The notes beneath the pieces were generated by a model. It was not told the origin of the DNA, made no database searches, and saw only the letters and a list, made by a program, of their open reading frames with translations. Shown one piece after another: positions 17,991-25,505 of a stretch of 64,000 nt of DNA. The translations under genes and the position numbers were made by a program. Source of the DNA: Sphingobium sp. CR2-8 (GTDB lineage Bacteria; Pseudomonadota; Alphaproteobacteria; Sphingomonadales; Sphingomonadaceae). Numbering within the stretch: position 1 is the stretch's first letter; every line of letters starts with the position of its first letter. The stretch spans positions 1,738,501 through 1,802,500 of the forward strand of contig NZ_JAYKZY010000002.1 in NCBI RefSeq assembly GCF_035818615.1, given 5' to 3'.

Positions 17991-18473
17991 TCAGAGCTGT
18001 TCGAGCATATGGTCAGCCGAAGACACCTTGAAGTCGCCGGGCGCCTCGACATTGAGTTCCGCCACGACGCCGTCCTTGACGATCATCGAGAATCGCTGGC
18101 CGCGCTGGCCCAGGCCGAACTTGCTGCCATCCATGGTGAGGCCGACGGCCTGCGCAAAATCGCCATTGCCGTCGGCGAGCATCGTGACCTTGCCATCGGC
18201 GCCGGCCGACTTGCCCCAGGCGCCCATGACGAAAGCGTCGTTGACTGCAGTGCAGGCGATTTCGTCCACGCCCTTGGCTTTGAGCGCTTCGCTCTTGTCG
18301 ATGAAGCCGGGCAGATGCTTGGCCGAGCAGGTCGGGGTGAAGGCACCCGGCACCGAGAAGATCGCGACCGTCTTGCCAGCGAAATAGTCGTCCGAGGCGA
18401 CGGCTTCGGGGCCGTTGTCGGTCAATTGGGTGAAGGTGGTGCTGGGAAGGCGATCGCCCTTGGAAATCGTCAT
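17991..18473 (-). CDS. Peroxiredoxin, Prx5-like
   Basis: A 160-residue thiol peroxidase. The peroxidatic cysteine lies in VPGAFTPTCSAKHLPGF, the PxxxTxxC signature, and the supporting Arg is in GLGQRGQRFSMIVKDG. There is a second Cys in IACTAVNDAFV; a resolving role is uncertain. The family reduces H2O2 and organic peroxides using glutathione/glutaredoxin or thioredoxin. ATG 18473 gives MTISKGDRLP, the usual Prx5 start, with AGGAG just upstream. It is divergent from yqgE across a 143-bp gap that must hold both promoters. Confidence 0.94.
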   Translation of the reverse strand: MTISKGDRLPSTTFTQLTDNGPEAVASDDYFAGKTVAIFSVPGAFTPTCSAKHLPGFIDKSEALKAKGVDEIACTAVNDAFVMGAWGKSAGADGKVTMLADGNGDFAQAVGLTMDGSKFGLGQRGQRFSMIVKDGVVAELNVEAPGDFKVSSADHMLEQL

Positions 18474-18616
18474 AGTCTGTCTCCTGACCTGTGGTGCGCG
18501 GGAGGTCGGGGCTGGCCGCTCCGCTGTCAAGGCGTGCGGGCATGAATATGTCGTGCCGCCCCGCCGCTGCGACACGCCGTCCTTGGCAAGCAGGTACGGC
18601 CGCTTATATTCGGACC

Positions 18617-19177
18617 ATGACCCAAGCGATCTTCTATGGCGGGCAATTCCTGCTCGCTCTCCCCGGCATGGCGGACCAGCGGTTCGACCATTCGATCGTG
18701 GCCCTGTGCGTGCATGACGAACATGGCGCGCTGGGCATCGCGGTGGGCGAAGAGATGGAGGGCGTCACCTTGCGCGAGTTGCTCGAAAGCTTCGATATCG
18801 ACGGCAGCCAGGTGCCCGACATGCCGGTGCTGCGCGGTGGCCCGGTCGAACCGAGGCGCGGCTTCGTGCTGCATTCGCTCGACTGGGGCGGGCAGGATAT
18901 GGTGCATGTCGATGGCCGATGGGGCCTGTCCGGATCGCTCGACATATTGAAGGCGATCGCGGAGGGCCGGGGGCCTAGCCGCTACCTCGTCGCGCTGGGC
19001 TATGCCGGTTGGGGCGCGGGCCAACTGGAGCAGGAAATGCGGGGCGACAGCTGGTTCCTGGCCGATGGCGATCCCGACCTGCTGTTCGACGTTCCGGCAC
19101 AGGGCAAATGGGCCGCCGCCTATGCCCTGGCGGGCGTGGACGCGTCGCATCTGGTGTCCGGCGCAGGCTCCGCCTGA
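18617..19177 (+). CDS. YqgE/AlgH family protein
   Basis: A 186-residue protein of the UPF0301 (YqgE/AlgH) family. The start, GGQFLLALPGMADQRFDHSI, and VLRGGPVEPRRGFVLHS, together with YLVALGYAGWGAGQLEQEM and GDSWFLADGDPDLLFDV, are the family signature. The biochemical role is unknown; no catalytic residues are defined. ATG 18617 is chosen because the family begins directly there. It is divergent from the peroxiredoxin gene. Confidence 0.93.
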   Translation: MTQAIFYGGQFLLALPGMADQRFDHSIVALCVHDEHGALGIAVGEEMEGVTLRELLESFDIDGSQVPDMPVLRGGPVEPRRGFVLHSLDWGGQDMVHVDGRWGLSGSLDILKAIAEGRGPSRYLVALGYAGWGAGQLEQEMRGDSWFLADGDPDLLFDVPAQGKWAAAYALAGVDASHLVSGAGSA

Positions 19178-19188
19178 GCGGATGGCAC

Positions 19189-19204
19189 ATAAAGAAATCT
19201 TTAT
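19189..19204. promoter_or_regulatory. Palindromic operator upstream of ahcY (SahR-like)
   Basis: ATAAAGA-AA-TCTTTAT is a perfect 7-bp dyad with a 2-base spacer, 101 bp upstream of the ahcY start. ArsR-type SahR regulators of S-adenosylhomocysteine metabolism bind AT-rich palindromes near ahcY in Proteobacteria; this match to SahR is from memory and is an inference. No regulator gene is adjacent. Confidence 0.5.
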
Positions 19205-19305
19205 ATAAGTTGCCATGCGCGCTGTCGATTGGTAAGGCGCATCCCATCGTCACCGCCCGGCATGCCGCTGGCGGGGCACAATTCTAAGCTGACGGAGATA
19301 CGATC

Positions 19306-20724
19306 GTGGCCACCGCACCCGCCACCCAGGCGCAGGATTATGTGATCGCCGACATCGGCCTTGCCGCCTTTGGTCGCAAGGAAATGGACATCGCGGAAAC
19401 CGAAATGCCGGGCTTGATGGCGCTGCGCGAGGAATTCGGCGCGTCGCAACCCCTGAAGGGCGCTCGCATCACCGGATCGCTGCACATGACGATCCAGACG
19501 GCCGTCCTGATCGAGACGCTGACGGCGCTGGGCGCGCAGGTCCGCTGGGCGACCTGCAACATCTATTCGACGCAGGACCATGCCGCCGCCGCGATCGCCG
19601 CGTCGGGCGTGCCGGTCTTCGCCGTGAAGGGCGAAACGCTCCAGGAATATTGGGACTATGTCGAGCGCATCTTCGACTGGCACAATGACGACAGCGGCGT
19701 GTGCAACCTGATCCTGGACGATGGCGGCGACGCCACCATGTTCGCCCTGTGGGGTGCCCGCGTCGAGGCGGGCGAGGAACTGTTCACGCCGTCGAACGAG
19801 GAAGAAGAAATCTTCGTGTCGGTGCTCAAGCGCGTCTTGGCCGAGCGTCCCGGTTTCCTGACCAAGACCGTCCAGTCGATCAAGGGCGTGTCGGAAGAAA
19901 CCACCACCGGCGTCCATCGCCTGTATGAACTGGCGAAGAAGGGCAAGCTGCCTTTCCCCGCGATCAACGTTAACGACAGCGTCACCAAGTCGAAGTTCGA
20001 CAATCTGTACGGCTGCAAAGAATTGCTGGTCGACGCGATCCGCCGCGGCACCGACGTCATGCTGGCGGGCAAGATCGCCTGCGTCGCGGGCTTCGGTGAT
20101 GTCGGCAAGGGTTCGGCCGCCTCGCTCCGCAACGGCGGCGCGCGCGTGCTGGTGACCGAAGTCGATCCGATCTGCGCGTTGCAGGCGGCGATGGAAGGCT
20201 ATGAAGTCGTGACGATGGAAGAGGCCGCCCCGCGCGCCGATATCTTCGTCACAGCGACCGGCAATGAAGGCGTCCTGACCGTCGATCATATGCGCGCGAT
20301 GAAGAATATGGCGATCGTGTCCAACATCGGCCATTTCGACAGCGAGATCGAGATTGCGGGCCTGTCCAACATGAAGTGGACGGAAATCAAGCCGCAGGTC
20401 GACGAAGTCGAATTCCCCGACGGCAAGAAGATCATCGTCCTGTCGAAGGGCCGTCTGGTCAATCTGGGCAACGCCACGGGCCACCCCAGTTTCGTGATGT
20501 CGGCCAGCTTCACCAACCAGACGCTGGCGCAGATCGAGTTGTGGACCAAGAGCGAGACATACGGCAACGACGTCTATGTCCTGCCCAAGCATCTGGACGA
20601 AAAGGTCGCCGAACTGCATCTGGCCAAGCTGGGCGTCAAGCTGACCAAGCTGAGCCAGCGCCAGGCCGACTATATCGGCGTCCCGGTCGAAGGCCCGTTC
20701 AAGCCCGACCATTATCGCTACTAA
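19306..20724 (+). CDS. ahcY: Adenosylhomocysteinase
   Basis: A 472-residue cytoplasmic NAD-dependent enzyme that hydrolyses S-adenosylhomocysteine to adenosine and homocysteine, clearing the product of methyl transfer. Seen are [39 protein letters not shown], the catalytic region [20 protein letters not shown], the NAD-binding loop [20 protein letters not shown], and the C-terminal FKPDHYRY whose Lys/Tyr contact NAD of the neighbouring subunit. The start is GTG 19306, preceded by ACGGAG. Probably regulated at the palindrome 19189-19204. A strong terminator follows at 20888. Confidence 0.97.
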   Translation: MATAPATQAQDYVIADIGLAAFGRKEMDIAETEMPGLMALREEFGASQPLKGARITGSLHMTIQTAVLIETLTALGAQVRWATCNIYSTQDHAAAAIAASGVPVFAVKGETLQEYWDYVERIFDWHNDDSGVCNLILDDGGDATMFALWGARVEAGEELFTPSNEEEEIFVSVLKRVLAERPGFLTKTVQSIKGVSEETTTGVHRLYELAKKGKLPFPAINVNDSVTKSKFDNLYGCKELLVDAIRRGTDVMLAGKIACVAGFGDVGKGSAASLRNGGARVLVTEVDPICALQAAMEGYEVVTMEEAAPRADIFVTATGNEGVLTVDHMRAMKNMAIVSNIGHFDSEIEIAGLSNMKWTEIKPQVDEVEFPDGKKIIVLSKGRLVNLGNATGHPSFVMSASFTNQTLAQIELWTKSETYGNDVYVLPKHLDEKVAELHLAKLGVKLTKLSQRQADYIGVPVEGPFKPDHYRY

Positions 20725-20747
20725 AAGCAGTCCGTCTCAAACCATAA

Positions 20748-20865
20748 CCGTTCGCCCTGAGTAGGGACTGAGCGAAGTCGAAGTCCCGTATCGAAGGGGA
20801 AGTGCTTCGCCTGATCCTTCGATACGCCGCTTCGACTTCGCTCAGCGGCTACTCAGGACGAACGG
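20748..20865. repeat. REP-like long inverted repeat after ahcY
   Basis: CCGTTCGCCCTGAGTAG (20748-20764) is matched, with one mismatch, by CTACTCAGGACGAACGG (20849-20865). Inner arms CTGAGCGAAGTCGAAG and CTTCGACTTCGCTCAG pair too, as do CGTATCGAAGG and CCTTCGATACG. The 118 bases can fold into one long hairpin. The same words appear at 6893-6989. This is a dispersed element of sphingomonad type. Confidence 0.7.
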
Positions 20866-20887
20866 AGTGAATTGTCAGGGGCGTTAT

Positions 20888-20919
20888 AAAAAGGGGAAGC
20901 GGCGACGCTTCCCCTTTTT
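20888..20919 (+). terminator. Intrinsic terminator
   Basis: AAAAAGGGGAAGC (20888-20900), loop GGCGAC and the exact complement ending in five Ts (20907-20919) give a 13-bp stem with a U-run. It is the only strong terminator between ahcY and divL. Confidence 0.85.
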
Positions 20920-21015
20920 CTTGTGCCCCGCCTTTCCGATGCGACCGATCTGGGTTAGGCCCGGTCGGCTTATGAACAGGGACAGGCAGGTTCGGCGGGC
21001 CGGAGGGCGGGTGTC

Positions 21016-23364
21016 ATGACGACAATGTCCCCCTATGCCGCAATCATCTTCGGCATGGTGCTGGCCGGTTGGCTGGGCGCGGCCGTATGGGCGCTGCTCA
21101 GCGGCCAGCGCATGCGGCGCGAAGGCACCCATGCGCAGGGCAAGCTCGACCGACTGACCGTGCTGCTGGCGTCCGCGCCGGCAGCGCCCATCATCATCCA
21201 TCCCGACGGGCGGCTGGAGGCGGCCGATCGGCTGGCCAAATGGCTCGGCAAGCCGCGCGTGCCGACCTTCGCATCGGAACTGACCGCGCCCGATGGCGGG
21301 CTGGAACCGGAAGACGCCGCCGCGCTGGCGCAGGAGATTGCGTCGGCGCAACGCGCGGGCAAGAGTTTCGCGCTGCCGGTGCGCGGCATCGGTTCATCCC
21401 GCCTGCTATTGGTGCGGGGTGCGCCCGCCGGTCCTGGCATTGCCGAGAGTGGCGGCGTCATTTTGTGGATTTTCGACGCGACCGACAGCCAGGCGGAAAT
21501 CCAGTCGCTGCGTGCGCATGTCGAGCAGTTGCGCGATGCGCTGGAGGCGCTGGCGGGCCTGGTCGAAGCCGCGCCCTTCCCGATGTGGCACCGCACCCCT
21601 GACCTGCGGTTGAGCCTGGTCAACAGCGCCTATGTGCGGGCGGTCGATGCGTCCGGCGCGGGCGATGTCATCGGCCATGGCACCGAACTGGTCGAGACGG
21701 TGGCGGGCCTGACTCCCGAAGCGGCAGCGGCGGAGGCGATCGCGCGCGACGAGCCGGTGGAACGGATGGTGCCCGCCACGATCGATGGCGAACGGCGCAC
21801 GATGCGGGTGGTGGACGTGCCGCTGGGGGCGGCGGGGGTTGCGGGCTATGCCGTCGACCAGCATGAACTGGAACAGGCGCGGGTCGAGCATCGGCGGCTG
21901 GAGGCGGCGCAGCGCGACCTGCTCGATCGACTGTCGGCGGGCGTGGCGCAATTCGGGCCGGACCGGGCGCTGCGCTTCTGGAACCAGCCCTTCATCAGCC
22001 TGTTCGGTCTGCGCCAGGATGCGCTGGCCGATGCGCCACTGTTCGAACGGGTGCTGGACCAGATGCGCGACGCGCGCCGCATTCCGGAGCATCGCGACTT
22101 CCCGGCATGGCGCGGGGAAAGGCGGCAATGGTTCCTGTCACCCCACCCGCTGGAAGAGAACTGGCTTTTGCAGGACGGCACGCATCTGCGCGTCTATGCC
22201 CAGCCTCTGCCCGATGGCGGGCTGTTGCTGATCTTCGAGGATCGCACCGAACAGGTCAATCTGTCGAGCGCCCGCGATACGTTGCTGCGGGTGCGCACCG
22301 CAACCTTCGACAATCTGTTCGAATCGATCGGCGTCTTTTCGTCCGACGGGCGGTTGCAGATGTGGAACAGCCGCTTCCGCACCATCTGGGGCGCCAATGA
22401 GGAATTGTTGGCCGGCCATCCGCGCATCGACGATCTGATGCGCGCAGTGCAGGCGAAGCTGACGAAGCCGGAACAGGCCAATCTGGTGCGTGAACTCGTC
22501 CGCGCCGCCACGGTGGAGCGCAAGCAGCGGGTGGGCCATGTCGGCTTCGCGGACGGACGGATCTTCGAATTTGCCGCAATCCCCTTGCCGGACGGCAACG
22601 CGCTGTTCACCATGCTGGACGTGACCGACAGCCGCCGGGTGGAACAGGTGCTGCGCGACCGGAACGAGGCGCTGGAGCAGGCGGACAAGGTCAAGACCGC
22701 CTTCGTCACCAACATGAGCTATGAATTGCGCACCCCGTTGACCACCATTTCTGGTTTCGCGGAAATGATGAGCGCGGGCTATGCGGGGGAGATCAGCGCG
22801 TCGGCGAAGGATTATGTCGATGGCATCCTGCAAAGCACGGCGCGCCTGTCGATGCTGATCGACAATGTGCTGGACCTGACCCAGGGGGAGGTCGGCACGT
22901 TGCCGATCGACCATGAACGCGTCGACCTGACCCAGGTGGTGCGGGCCAGCGCCAGCCGAACGATGATAGACGCCACCGCCAAAGGCATAGAGATCGAGGT
23001 GACGGTCAAGGACAGCCTGGGCGCGGTGCAGGGCGATGCCCGGCGCATCGGACAGGCGATCGACCATCTGCTGGAAAATGCGATCCGCTATTGCGGGAAG
23101 GGCACGCGCATCCTGCTGCATGGCGATGGTACGGGAGAGAAGGCGCGCATCGTCGTGTCGGACAATGGCCCCGGCATCCCGGCCGGGCGACAGTCGGCGA
23201 TTTTCGACCCCGTCGCGCGCGCGGGTCAGGCGCGCAACGGCGGGCGGGCGGGCATCGGCCTGCCGTTGGCGCGTCAACTGGCCGAAGCGCATGGCGGCAC
23301 CCTGGAATTGGTATCGGAAGCCGGACGCGGCACGATGGCCGTGATCGAGCTGCCCCGTGGCTGA
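21016..23364 (+). CDS. divL: DivL-type sensor kinase with Tyr at the phosphoacceptor site
   Basis: A 782-residue membrane-tethered kinase. One N-terminal helix (AAIIFGMVLAGWLGAAVWAL) is followed by several PAS-like regions (about 50-150, 180-275, 290-400, 420-540). The dimerisation box reads NMSYELRTPLTTISGF, with Tyr569 where histidine kinases have the phosphorylated His; this is the hallmark of Caulobacter DivL (Tyr550). The ATPase part keeps an N-box HLLENAIRY, G1 SDNGPGIPAG and a GIGLPLARQLAEAHGG G2. In Caulobacter DivL interacts with DivK and controls CckA-CtrA signalling at the pole; the same role is inferred here from the motif and length. The gene heads an overlapping run with tsaE, also as expected for divL. 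Confidence 0.87.
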   Translation: MTTMSPYAAIIFGMVLAGWLGAAVWALLSGQRMRREGTHAQGKLDRLTVLLASAPAAPIIIHPDGRLEAADRLAKWLGKPRVPTFASELTAPDGGLEPEDAAALAQEIASAQRAGKSFALPVRGIGSSRLLLVRGAPAGPGIAESGGVILWIFDATDSQAEIQSLRAHVEQLRDALEALAGLVEAAPFPMWHRTPDLRLSLVNSAYVRAVDASGAGDVIGHGTELVETVAGLTPEAAAAEAIARDEPVERMVPATIDGERRTMRVVDVPLGAAGVAGYAVDQHELEQARVEHRRLEAAQRDLLDRLSAGVAQFGPDRALRFWNQPFISLFGLRQDALADAPLFERVLDQMRDARRIPEHRDFPAWRGERRQWFLSPHPLEENWLLQDGTHLRVYAQPLPDGGLLLIFEDRTEQVNLSSARDTLLRVRTATFDNLFESIGVFSSDGRLQMWNSRFRTIWGANEELLAGHPRIDDLMRAVQAKLTKPEQANLVRELVRAATVERKQRVGHVGFADGRIFEFAAIPLPDGNALFTMLDVTDSRRVEQVLRDRNEALEQADKVKTAFVTNMSYELRTPLTTISGFAEMMSAGYAGEISASAKDYVDGILQSTARLSMLIDNVLDLTQGEVGTLPIDHERVDLTQVVRASASRTMIDATAKGIEIEVTVKDSLGAVQGDARRIGQAIDHLLENAIRYCGKGTRILLHGDGTGEKARIVVSDNGPGIPAGRQSAIFDPVARAGQARNGGRAGIGLPLARQLAEAHGGTLELVSEAGRGTMAVIELPRG

Positions 23365-23815
23365 TGCGGTGACGCCGCTGGACGGCGAATCGGCGATGCT
23401 GGACCTCGGCCGACGGATCGCGGTCCATGCGCGGATCGGCGATGTCATCGCTCTGGAAGGCGGGCTGGGCGCGGGGAAGACGACGCTGGCGCGGGGCATA
23501 TTGGAGGCTTTGGGGCTGGAGGGCGAAGCGCCCAGTCCCAGCTTCGCCATCGTCCAGCCCTATGACGTGCCCGAAGTGCGTTTGCCGGTCGCGCATGTCG
23601 ATCTCTATCGGCTGGATGACGCGGCGGAGGCGGAGGAACTGGCGCTGGGCGATTACCTTATGGACAGCCTGCTCATCATCGAATGGCCCGACCGTCTGGG
23701 CGACGCGCTATGGCCGCATGCGTTGCGGCTGACCATCGACTTTGCCGAGCAGGACGCGCGGCGCTTGACAGCGACCGTGCCGGACGCTTGGACGGAGCGA
23801 TGGTCACAGATATGA
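23357..23815 (+). CDS. tsaE: tRNA threonylcarbamoyladenosine biosynthesis ATPase TsaE
   Basis: A 152-residue P-loop protein. Walker A is LEGGLGAGKTTLARGIL, then SPSFAIVQPYD, HVDLYRLDD and LLIIEWPDRLGD follow, all typical of TsaE/YjeE. It works with TsaB and TsaD in making the t6A base at position 37 of ANN-reading tRNAs. The start is GTG 23357, overlapping the end of divL by 8 bases, and the end overlaps amgK as ATGA, so translation is likely coupled through this stretch. Confidence 0.93.
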   Translation: MADAVTPLDGESAMLDLGRRIAVHARIGDVIALEGGLGAGKTTLARGILEALGLEGEAPSPSFAIVQPYDVPEVRLPVAHVDLYRLDDAAEAEELALGDYLMDSLLIIEWPDRLGDALWPHALRLTIDFAEQDARRLTATVPDAWTERWSQI

Positions 23816-24798
23816 TCCCTCCCGCCGCCGCGCCCGCCTTCCTCGCCGAAGCGGGATGGGGAGAGGCCGCCATTGTCCCGCTGGCCGGTGACGCATCCTT
23901 CCGCCGCTATTTCCGCGTCATCGACGGGGGACGCCGCGCCGTGCTGATGGACGCGCCACCGCCGCATGAAGATCCGCGCCCCTTCATCGCCATTGCCGAA
24001 CATCTGCTGGCCGATGGCTTTGCCGCGCCGCAGATATTGGCCCGCGACCTGGAACAGGGGCTGGTGCTGATCGAGGATTTCGGCGACCTGCGGGTCAAGG
24101 AGCATCTGGACGCCGATCCGGCCGCGGAACTGGCGACCTATGCCCGCGCGATCGACCTGCTGGCCGATCTCCATCGCCTGCCTGCTGCGACCGTGCCCCC
24201 CTATGACCGCGCCGTCTATCAGCGCGAGGTCGGGCTGCTCACCGAATGGTATTGCCCGGCGATCGGGTTGGATGTCGATGTCGACGCCTATGCGCGCGCA
24301 TGGGACGCGGTGCTGCCGCTCGTGGAGCAGTCAGCCAGTCCCATCGTGACGGTGCTGCGCGACTATCATGCCGAAAATATCATGCTGATCGACCGGGATG
24401 CGTCTCATGGTCTGGGGCTGCTCGATTTTCAGGACGCGCTGGCGGGCCACCCGGCCTATGATCTTGTGTCCCTGTTGCAGGATGCGCGCCGCGACGTGCC
24501 GGTCGAGGTGGAAGCCGCGATGCTGGCCCATTACAAGGCGGCGGCCTCGCCCCCCGCCGATTTCGACGCCGCTTATGCGGTACTGGGCGCGCAGCGCAAT
24601 GCCAAGATCATCGGCATCTTCACCCGCCTGTGGAAGCGGGACGGCAAGCCGCGCTACCTGTCCTACCTGCCGCGCATGTGGAGCCTGCTGGAACGCGATC
24701 TGGCGCATCCGGCGCTGGCGCCCGTCGCCGAATGGTTCGCCGCCCATATCCCCGCCGACAAACGCCACAATGCGTTGCAGGAGTTCGCTCCGGAATGA
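23812..24798 (+). CDS. amgK: N-acetylmuramate/N-acetylglucosamine kinase AmgK
   Basis: A 328-residue kinase of the aminoglycoside phosphotransferase fold that phosphorylates the anomeric carbon of MurNAc (and GlcNAc) in cell-wall recycling. The N-lobe has PLAGDASFRRYFRV and LMDAPPPHEDPRPF, the catalytic loop is LRDYHAENIMLID, and the metal-binding Asp is in LGLLDFQDALAGHPAYDL. ATG 23812 forms an ATGA overlap with the tsaE stop; ATG 23800 in frame is an alternative. It is followed by murU with another ATGA overlap. The pair AmgK-MurU gives UDP-MurNAc directly, bypassing de novo MurA/MurB and fosfomycin action. Confidence 0.92.
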   Translation: MIPPAAAPAFLAEAGWGEAAIVPLAGDASFRRYFRVIDGGRRAVLMDAPPPHEDPRPFIAIAEHLLADGFAAPQILARDLEQGLVLIEDFGDLRVKEHLDADPAAELATYARAIDLLADLHRLPAATVPPYDRAVYQREVGLLTEWYCPAIGLDVDVDAYARAWDAVLPLVEQSASPIVTVLRDYHAENIMLIDRDASHGLGLLDFQDALAGHPAYDLVSLLQDARRDVPVEVEAAMLAHYKAAASPPADFDAAYAVLGAQRNAKIIGIFTRLWKRDGKPRYLSYLPRMWSLLERDLAHPALAPVAEWFAAHIPADKRHNALQEFAPE

Positions 24799-25505
24799 TC
24801 GACACCGCCATGCTGATGGCCGCAGGGCTGGGCAAACGGATGCGCCCGTTGACCGCCACCCGGCCCAAGCCGCTGGTGAAGGTCGCAGGCAAACCGTTGA
24901 TGGATCACGCGCTCGATCGGTTGGAAGCGGGTGGTATCAAAAAGGTCGTGGTGAACGTCCATTATCTGGCCGACACGGTCGAGGCGCATCTGAAAGCGCG
25001 CCGATGCGGGCTGGACTTCGCCATATCCGACGAGCGACCCAAGCTGCTGGAAACCGGCGGCGGGCTGATAAAAGCCAAGCCGTTGCTGGGCGACCAGCCC
25101 TTCTTTTGCGCCAATAGCGACAATCTGTGGATCGACGGGCCGCAGGAAACGCTGGGCATGATGCGGCGGCTCTGGAATCCCGACCGGATGGACGCATTGC
25201 TGCTGCTGGTGCCGCTGGCGCGCGCGACCTGCCATAGCGGGCCGGGCGATTTCCACATGGACGCGACCGGCCGCCTGTCCCGGCGCAAGACAGCGCATGT
25301 CGCGCCTTTCGTTTTTACCGGCGTACAGATTTTGTCGCCTTCGCTGCTGATCGATCCACCGGGCGACGTATTTTCCACCAACATCTTCTGGAACCGTGCG
25401 ATCGAGGCCGGGCGGCTCTATGGCGTGTCGCATCAGGGGCTTTGGTTCGACGTCGGTACGCCAAAAGCCATTCCGGTGGTCGAAACCATGCTCGCCCATG
25501 GGTGA
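24795..25505 (+). CDS. murU: MurNAc-1-phosphate uridylyltransferase MurU
   Basis: A 236-residue nucleotidyltransferase that makes UDP-MurNAc from MurNAc-1-phosphate and UTP. The signature MLMAAGLGKRMRPLTATRPK opens the protein, followed by PLVKVAGKPLMDHALDRL, SDERPKLLETGGGL, NSDNLWIDGP, and LWFDVGTPKAI near the end. ATG 24795 overlaps the amgK stop (ATGA); its own stop overlaps addB by 8 bases. Glucose-1-phosphate thymidylyltransferases are relatives, but the amgK neighbour settles the assignment. Confidence 0.93.
   Translation: MIDTAMLMAAGLGKRMRPLTATRPKPLVKVAGKPLMDHALDRLEAGGIKKVVVNVHYLADTVEAHLKARRCGLDFAISDERPKLLETGGGLIKAKPLLGDQPFFCANSDNLWIDGPQETLGMMRRLWNPDRMDALLLLVPLARATCHSGPGDFHMDATGRLSRRKTAHVAPFVFTGVQILSPSLLIDPPGDVFSTNIFWNRAIEAGRLYGVSHQGLWFDVGTPKAIPVVETMLAHG

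Noticed and set aside
19178..19305. A possible SAM or SAH riboswitch before ahcY.
   Set aside because: Only a protein-type palindrome is evident. I could not place the conserved core and pseudoknot of an SAH, SAM-II or SAM/SAH element.
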